Source: Polydactylus sextarius (taxonomy: Eukaryota > Chordata > Actinopteri > Polynemidae). Taken from it: a stretch of DNA of 64,000 bases. Numbering within the stretch: the stretch's first letter is position 1; each line of letters starts with the position of its first letter. Location of the stretch: assembly GCA_016801845.1 (NCBI GenBank), contig CM028908.1, forward strand, positions 24,419,047 through 24,483,046, given 5' to 3'. Made by a program: the position numbers and the translations under genes. The notes beneath the pieces were generated by a model. That model did no database searches. It was not told the origin of the DNA and was given only the letters and a program-made list of their open reading frames with translations. This document shows positions 57,286-64,000 of the stretch, one piece after another.

Positions 57286-58391
57286 CTCTCTCTCTGAGCC
57301 TCACCACTTTCAGTCTGCATCTTCTCTCTCTCATTTGCATTTGTTCCGCTTCCTTGTGTAAGAAACCGTTCATATCAAAGAGGCATGAGAGAGGATCAGA
57401 TTGGAGAGGACCACACAGATTGAAAAGGAGCAGGTACGCTGAGGATGGGGCTGTTTGGGGAAGACGACTCACTGAGCTGAAAACTGAAGCCAAGTCGGTG
57501 AGTGACTTTATTGTCTTTTATAGTTTCTGTTTTTTTTTGGTTGTTGTTTTTTTCTGAACTGTTGCCCCCCAGCTTCGGGCCTAGTTACAGCATGTTCTGG
57601 TTTCTTCTTGTGGTGTTATTCTTACCTACAGCATCAGATTTCCTCTTTTTTAAATGTGCCCTTTACAAAGTCAGAACAGTTTCTGCTGGAACTGAGATTA
57701 ATCGAGTGGATGAGGTCCAACAAGACGTGTGGATTTCTCATAGTGTCATAAAAAATGTACAAACTCCTTCATTTCATGTTTACATTTTATTTTTACTAAT
57801 GTTTGTTCTTGCTACACAAGGAGGCAGTTTGACCTCTTTTAAACCGATTCCACCCACTTGTGTTACATGCTTTAACTACACGTGGAAATAAAAACTGTAG
57901 TGCAAATGTTTGTATTATTAAGAGAGACAGTTTTCTTAGTAGACAGTTTAAAATTTTACCCATTTACATAGCTGTAAGGAAGTGAAAGTATATTACAATA
58001 AGAGGGCACTTCCAGGTTTTCAAAGTAAAACATGTTTTAAAAATTAAAACACAATCATATTTCCCCAGAGATCTGACTTCAATCTGATCAAACACAAACT
58101 TTCCTAGTTATAAAAGCAGCACAAAGTGTTGTCTAACGTGGGCGTTCTCATGCTGCACAACTAACAAAGACTGTGAGCCGTGCCAGCTGTAATTCTGTGG
58201 GTGAATTATGCAAAATCATCATACATGTTGAAGCTGCATCACAGCAACAGGAAATGAAATGGGCTTGCCTTAATATGAAACCATTTATCTTTTCATGTAG
58301 GTGGCTTCTTTACGCTTTGATTAGATTACTGCACAAATGTGACAATCTGTCACAAGACAACGCCGCCACATGCTGCTGTGGAGAATCGAAG
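57286..58391 (+). other. znf831: znf831 untranslated first exons (inferred)
   Basis: A CT-rich tract at 57275-57297 precedes a possible exon ending at 57497 with a strong donor (AAGTCG-GTGAGT). A second possible exon is 58301-58391, with acceptor TTTTCATGTAG and donor AAG-GTATGC. Neither has a frame continuing into the main exon, so both would be 5' UTR. The main exon has its own acceptor at 59006-59007, which requires some upstream exon. Confidence 0.35.
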
Positions 58392-59055
58392 GTATGCCTA
58401 TTTTAATTGGTGCAGACTGGTGACAGAGGCAGCAGTTAATGTCAGCAGACACGTTTCAGCCTTTTTTTTTTTTTTTTTTTTTCTTTTTTTTGGTGGGGGG
58501 AGATAAAAGCTTCTGATGTCTGTATGAGTATCTGATCTCACTCCCTCACTCCTCTCCTGATGTGACTCACTCTCCTACACCATCCCCTGGTTCTCTCTCT
58601 CTCTTTCTCTACTGTACAAACACATTTCGCTTTTGTCTCAAATATTTCCACTGCCTGCACACAAAAACAAATCTTAAGAGTTGTATTCCTGCGCCACCTG
58701 CTCTTGAAAATGAAACGGTGCAGATCGGTTTCAGGAACGTTATTACTCATTTTCTTCTGTAAATCACATCTCCTTGGATTAATTGCTTTATTAACCATCT
58801 GCCCTATAAGGTGCATCCTACATGTCTGTCATCATTAACTGCTTTAGTAGGTTGATTAATTGCTCTGTTGGTTTTCTATGTTCTATATTGTCATTGAATA
58901 CATTTCTTCTTGTAAATCAAGGCTCAAATGAACGATCTGCCCCTTTTGATTATAAAACAAAGAGAAAAAAAAGCAAAGGTCTAATGCAAACTGTTCTTAT
59001 CTTACAGGTAATTAGAGACCTGGCACTGGTACATCACGACGGCAGCAGTGTTACC

Positions 59056-62000
59056 ATGGAGACTGGCAAGCTAGGATTGGTGAGTGCACCAGTGCACATC
59101 AGTTCTGTTGCAGCACCGACAGAGAAGAGGATGGACGTCCAGGCCCCTCTGACGGCTGTTTACATCCACACCGTGCCTGCTCTACCAGTGCAGCCTTATC
59201 AGCCGCAGCTTCCTGCAACTGCCCGGGAAACGCCCACAATCCATCTGGCCATGCCGCCAATGTACTCCAAGGAGACGCTTCCCTTTCTGACACTCCATAT
59301 TGCTGGTGGGCTGCAATCTCCGCCGGGATTGGGTCTGACAGCTGCACCTCCTGCATCCAAGCCCAAATCAGCAGGAAAACATGTTTGTCCTCACTGCGGT
59401 CGGGATTGCATGAAGCCCAGCGTCCTTGAGAAGCATCTCCGCTGTCACACGGGGGAGCGACCGTACCCCTGCACCACCTGTGGAGTTTCTTTTAAGACTC
59501 AGAGCAACCTCTATAAACATAAACGTACTCAGGCTCATGCCCGCCTCTCGTCGGAGTCGGAGCAGAGCAGCCTGGGGAGTCTGGACAGCGTGTCCAGCTC
59601 GAGAGAGACTCACACGTCCAGTTTGTCTCTGGATGAGTGCAGCGAGGAGCTGGGCAGCATGGACGCCACGTTACCTGCTGCTGAGATTACCTGCCAACCA
59701 AATACTTCAAAGGTCAATTCTACAAAGTCACAAGGGTCCGTTAGTGAGCAGAATGAGTTGACCTCAACAGGTCATAAAACAGAAGTAAACGAAAGTGCAA
59801 AGGAAGAGGAAATTATGAAGGTGGACAACGAAAAACCTGCTTTGACTGTTAGTCGACATCTTCGGAGACAAGAGGCCACGCTGTCCTCCAAAAACTGGGA
59901 GAACTCTGTGTCAACAGATTCAGGCTTCAGTGAGAGTAGTGACCACTACCCAAGCCCAGGTAGTGTTTTACCTGATCACAGTATGGATTCCCTCACTGAG
60001 TCTAATAAAGAACATCTGGAAGAAAGCAGCGCCAGCACGCACAAGCCTTCTGACCCCGGCCACAGCGCACAGGAGACCAAAGACACTGTAAGAGAACAGG
60101 AACAGAGGAAGCTGGAGGAGAGAATATCTAAGATAATTTCTGAAAATACAGCTGTTGTGGAGGACAAACAGTTGGAGAATGTGAGGCCGCGGAAGACGGT
60201 TTTGTCAAAGCAGGGTAGTATTGACCTCCCTATGCCGTACACGTACAAGGACTCTTTTCACTTTGACATGAGGATCAGTAAGACTCAGAACGTTGGCTTA
60301 CAAAGAAACAGGAAGCCGGGGTTGTACAGCTCTGTGCCCACGCAGCAATCTACCACCATGGAGCATGCCCCCTTAACCCGCAGCAACTCCCTCCCCTTCA
60401 GCGTGACCCTCCTGCAGCCAGAGAAGCGCAGCCCCACGCCCTCCTATCAAAGTGATTACGTAACGCTCATTCGCAGAGGGAGCTCTGGCCAAATCAACCC
60501 AACAGGTTTCACGATCAAGCCTGTGAACCAGCAGTCATCCACCCACCGCCCACTGGTCCGGCAGACAGCCGTAGACTGCAACCACGCAACAGACAGTCTC
60601 TTCATGAATTCATCTGTGGAGGAGTCATACGATGGGGATGGTGGTGACATTTGTGGAGAGCCAAGCAACAGAAAGTTCCGGAGGAAGAAAGCGCAGAAGT
60701 TTGCATACAACAAGTGGTACATGTACGGGGGCGGCACATTCAAGAAGCTCTACAATGCTGAGAAAAGTGTTGATAATAGTGTTAACAAAGGCAGGAAATG
60801 TGTGACCACAGAGCATGAGGTTGTTCAGGGTCCACAAAAGAGATTATCGGTAGTTTATAAGGAGACAGTAACATCAACAACAACAATCACAAGCAGCAGT
60901 GCAACAGTGTGCCACCCAGGATGCCCTCCTGCCAACCTACCTCTGATCTCTGCTGTGGATCTGAATCTAAGGCCTTCACAGCCTCATTCATCGTGCAGCC
61001 CTCTCAAACCTCCACTTCGTAGAAATCTGTCTTTGTCGGTGCTGCCATTGCCTTCAATTGGATCATTGGTTAGCATCAAAACAAACAGCTTGAGCAGCAC
61101 AGAGGCGTTGACAAAACACACCGATTCTCTGACCTCTCAGTTCTGTGGAGCCCATGTTCCCTCCGACAGGAAAAAACAGAGAACTGATGAGATCGAAATG
61201 GAGACCGACCCGAACACACTGACTCATCCCCCTCCCACCTCTGCGCCTCAGCAAGATACAAATCTCACAAACATCAACCTTCAACAACATCAAAAACATA
61301 ATCAACTCAAAGGCATTCCCATCTTTCCATGCATAAGCAATGCAAATGCTCCGTCTGTTAGCACCTTACCAGCCACTTCTGTCCCCTCCGCTGCCAACGC
61401 CAGCTTCCTGCCCAAGTACCAGCTCAAGCTGCCCAGTGCTGCTGAATCGGTGTCAAATGTGTCACCACAAGTTGTGGATAAACCAACAGGAACCACTGAC
61501 TGCACTTTAACCTCTGCTTTGTCGACTGAGAAAACCTCATCCTCGGCCACGACTTTTGAAAGGACAAGTAGTGATCCCGTCACCGCACCGTCGATGCAGA
61601 CTTGTGACAAAACTTATGACATCAAAAAAATGAATACTTTCAATTCCACACAAGCCAAGCTAGTTTCGGCTTGCACAGCCACAAGCGTTTGTCGAGCCCA
61701 AACATCAAGATTGAGTGAAAATGCAACGTGTAGTCCAACAATGGTGCACAGCCAGTTTGCAGCGACCACAATAACCACAAGCAGCCTACATGATTATCAT
61801 GCAGGATTGTGCAGCACTGTGATACAACCCTCAAAATCTGCAGCAAGCCCAGCTGTACTGCACTTACCCAGAACTGTTGCACCTGTGGTTGCAAACCTCC
61901 CTGTCATAACCACAGCAAGAAATCCATCATCTGCTACAGCTTTGACAGTTTTCTCTGAGGGTCTACTCAACTCTGACCATCCTCTGTCACAGTCACAGCC

Positions 62001-63231
62001 CCAGTCAGCGTCAGACCATTTAAACCCAGCAAACAAAACAAACGCCAGCACAAACGTCACCAATACCCCCTGTCACGTTGTACCATTTGAACAGTTGCAA
62101 CCAGCTGCTCAGAACGTGTTTCATGTTCAAACAGCAGACCTCCAGATCTGCTTTCAGATCATATCTGATGAGCAGCTGGCTCTCATTGAACCACAGATCG
62201 AAGGACAAGCAGGTACCGGCCTCTCGCAGAGACAAGACACAGAAGCACCGGAAGTGGTCCAGAGTAAAACTCCAAACTCTGTCAGCATGGAAAGAAGCAA
62301 CAAGCATGAACAGTTTGAGTCTTTACCCATACTTAACAGCGAGAGCATAAAACCTCCACAGTCTGTTCACTTTGTGAAACCGCAGACAAATGTCTACATG
62401 ACTGAACACAGTAATTCCACTCAGGCTGAGTGTAAGCCTCCTGAAGCTCCAGGGTTGATGCTACACCCACACAAATACAGTCATGTAAACATGGCCACAG
62501 AGTCTCTGAGCTGCGTGGCCGATGTTATGTCAACTGCTGCTTCGCTTCGATGTGTGCAGTCAGGAAACGTCCAAACTTCAGAGGAACAACAAACCCCTTC
62601 TTGGAACCATTGTGCTGAAGAGCAACTTTCAGTGGTTGGGGGATCAGCCAAGGTGGAGCGCTCTCGCAAACACTCCCCAGCCAACACAAGCTCAACTTGA
62701 CCTGTGTCTCTCCTAACGCAGTGGATCAGAGCAGCACGAGAAGTGAACTACTGGATAATGAATGCCAACAAAAACTTCAAAATGAAGGAGCCTTGTGTGA
62801 TGCTGGAATAATGAAAGCCAATAATGATGTTGCAGTGTACAAGAGCATTAGGTTAGAAAGTGGAGAAACCCACCCCTCCCTGCAGCTTTCGCTGAGTGAG
62901 GCCAGTGGTGCATGTGCTAATGAACTCTCTGAATCAGTTTCCATCAATAAATGCAAAACTCTAGGACAGTCAACCCAACACGCCTGCAATCCATCTGAAC
63001 CTACATTATCAGAGACACAGCATTCATCTAAACATGCAAACAAGGGCTGTGACAGGGTGGGACCTTTGAACAGTTGTGTGCCTTTACAGGAAATTGCTTC
63101 CAGTGAATCACACAATGTAATCAGCTCAGCCCACTCAGAAAAACAACTGCATCAGTTTATTTCAGCGTCTCTAAACGTCCAGGTGGAAAGAACCAAAGAC
63201 GCCACAGTTGTACTTAATGCTCCAAGTGCAG
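59056..63231 (+). CDS. znf831: ZNF831-like two-finger zinc-finger protein (partial, main coding exon)
   Basis: The exon begins at 59008 after CTTATCTTACAG. The ATG at 59056 (ACCATGG context) opens METGKLGLVSAPV. Two C2H2 fingers follow: C111/C114/H127/H131 and C139/C142/H155/H161, joined by TGERPYP. A second conserved block (352-406: KLEERISKIISEN, NVRPRKTVLSKQGSIDLP, YTYKDSFHFDMR) and a basic segment (about 539-570, FRRKKAQKFAYNKWYMYG) match ZNF831. The rest is long, Ser/Thr-rich and probably disordered. The first frame stops at 62698-62700, but an open frame shifted by one base continues to a strong donor (GCAG-GTAAAT) at 63231. The protein is probably nuclear and DNA-binding; targets are little known. 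The gene continues beyond 64000. Confidence 0.88.
59380..59538 (+). other. znf831: znf831 paired C2H2 zinc fingers
   Basis: Finger 1 CPHCGRDCMKPSVLEKHLRC-H and finger 2 CTTCGVSFKTQSNLYKHKRT-QAH, with the TGERPYP linker. The second has a five-residue His-His spacing. The pairing and the KTQSNLYKH helix resemble the HIVEP/Schnurri type of finger pair. Confidence 0.92.
62619..63231 (+). CDS. znf831: znf831 downstream part in shifted frame
   Basis: This frame is open from 62619 (after a TGA at 62616-62618) to the donor at 63231 and overlaps the end of the first frame by about 80 bases. It has the same Ser/Asn/Glu-rich composition (SSTRSELLDNECQQK, LQLSLSEASGACANELSES). Possible explanations: a missing base near the CCCC at 62675-62678, or a small intron (62653-62729, 77 bases, AAG-GTGGAG to ATCAG) that joins both frames in phase 0. 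A strong-looking acceptor CTCCTAACGCAG at 62721 exists but gives the wrong phase with that donor. Confidence 0.65.
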
Positions 63232-64000
63232 GTAAATATTACTATTTTAATTAATTTAATCATTCATATCACACAGGAGTATATAAAATACAGTGTTATG
63301 TCATTTTGACTCTCTGTATTAATCCCTTAATTTTGCATCATTGATCATATACATACAGTAAAGACATGGCAGATGAGCAGATGAAATTCTCTTAATAAGT
63401 CAGTCACTTGACTCCTCTTCATATGTTTATGTATTTCACTCTTGAATATGAGTCTGAACCTCCTCAGTATACACATTTGAATTACCGGGGCCTCAGATCA
63501 CCAGTGGGGCCCTAAAGCCTCTGGTAAAGTGAATCTTATGGAGGGTTGATGGCATCAGATTAACCTAATAGGCTCTGAAACCTCATCATTGAGTTACTGC
63601 TTAAATTCCAGCCCTTTATGTTTTAAGCAGAACTTTAACACAACAGAAATACATATTAAGTAAAACACACTGCACTGTATTTGTTTTCAGTGCAAATTTC
63701 AAAACAGTACCACATTTTTACCACAAGATGGCAGTGAATGATCACAGGTTGGCAGAAAATGCCGCCTTCGTGTGAGACTGATACAGCAGCGCTCCCACCA
63801 ATACACACAGGTCTTTTATGAAAGACATTAAAAGCTTTGTTAGGAATTTAGACACATGGGAATATAAACAAACAAAATTACCAAATATTAGTTTGCCAAA
63901 AAAAGAGAGAGAAATAAACACTGTATTCACTGTGTCATTTGATCCCCATCACAGCACAAAACAAACCAACTGAGAGAATTACAGCTGAGAATTAGCTTAG
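63232..64000 (+). other. znf831: znf831 intron (start)
   Basis: From the donor at 63232 to the window end no acceptor followed by recognisable coding sequence was found, so the next exon probably lies outside. Confidence 0.6.

Noticed and set aside
57023..57891. Open frames of 61 to 129 codons upstream of znf831
   Set aside because: Leucine/phenylalanine-rich frames from AT- and CT-rich DNA, no recognisable domain, and one crosses the inferred exon donor.
58822..59055. Extended N-terminus of the znf831 frame starting at the ATG at 58822
   Set aside because: A good splice acceptor (CTTATCTTACAG) lies at 59007, and the 78 extra residues are hydrophobic and unlike ZNF831. The ATG at 59056 has a strong context, so the upstream part is taken as intron.
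62653..62721. A 69-base intron in znf831 using the attractive acceptor at 62720-62721
   Set aside because: With the donor at 62653 it leads to a frame with a stop about 29 codons later rather than into the long open tail.
1..64000. tRNA, rRNA, snRNA or microRNA genes
   Set aside because: No cloverleaf with A/B boxes, rRNA core or recognised small RNA was noticed on either strand by eye; a covariance-model scan was not possible.

Overview
The window is from the genome of a bony fish, most likely a percomorph teleost. This is inferred from protein-coding genes with GT-AG introns (several only 90-130 bases), many CA/GT microsatellites, many short DNA-transposon-type repeats and the remains of a non-LTR retrotransposon. 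No bacterial or viral gene organisation was found. Four multi-exon genes account for essentially all convincing coding sequence. Exon boundaries below were worked out by hand from splice consensus, reading phase and remembered family sequences; nothing was aligned by software.

Layout. fam120a lies on the minus strand, with 17 coding exons from 28029 down to 2146, a 3' UTR below 2146 and a probable promoter near 28430 (an E-box overlapping a full cAMP-response element). From about 28.5 to 33.5 kb there is no gene, only repeats and a decayed LINE. cass4 is next on the minus strand (43168 down to 33524): a probable ATG-only first exon, an SH3 exon, YxxP-motif exons, a long exon with the rest of the substrate domain and the serine-rich region, and a FAT-like C-terminal exon. 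cstf1 follows on the minus strand (52458 down to 44659), with five exons encoding a full-length 431-residue WD40 protein. After a gene-poor 52.5-57 kb stretch, znf831 starts on the plus strand, with probable untranslated exons at about 57.3-58.4 kb and one very large coding exon from 59056 to 63231. It continues past the window.

The genes have unrelated jobs: FAM120A is an RNA-binding Src-activating scaffold, CASS4 a focal-adhesion docking protein, CSTF1 a subunit of the mRNA 3'-end cleavage machinery, and ZNF831 a two-finger nuclear protein. The cstf1-cass4 pair in the same orientation matches the human chromosome 20q13 order, and ZNF831 is also on human 20q13. FAM120A is on human chromosome 9, so its position beside cass4 marks a rearranged boundary.

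Points for review: each of two long exons (cass4 exon 5 and the znf831 main exon) carries a one-base reading-frame break near a CCCC run, which may be an assembly error. fam120a exon 6 encodes 13 prolines followed by 9 alanines and is separated from exon 7 by an intron made mostly of TG repeats. Intron 16 of fam120a holds a near-perfect inverted repeat of about 190 bases. Several transposon-like families occur more than once in the window. No convincing new biological system was seen.
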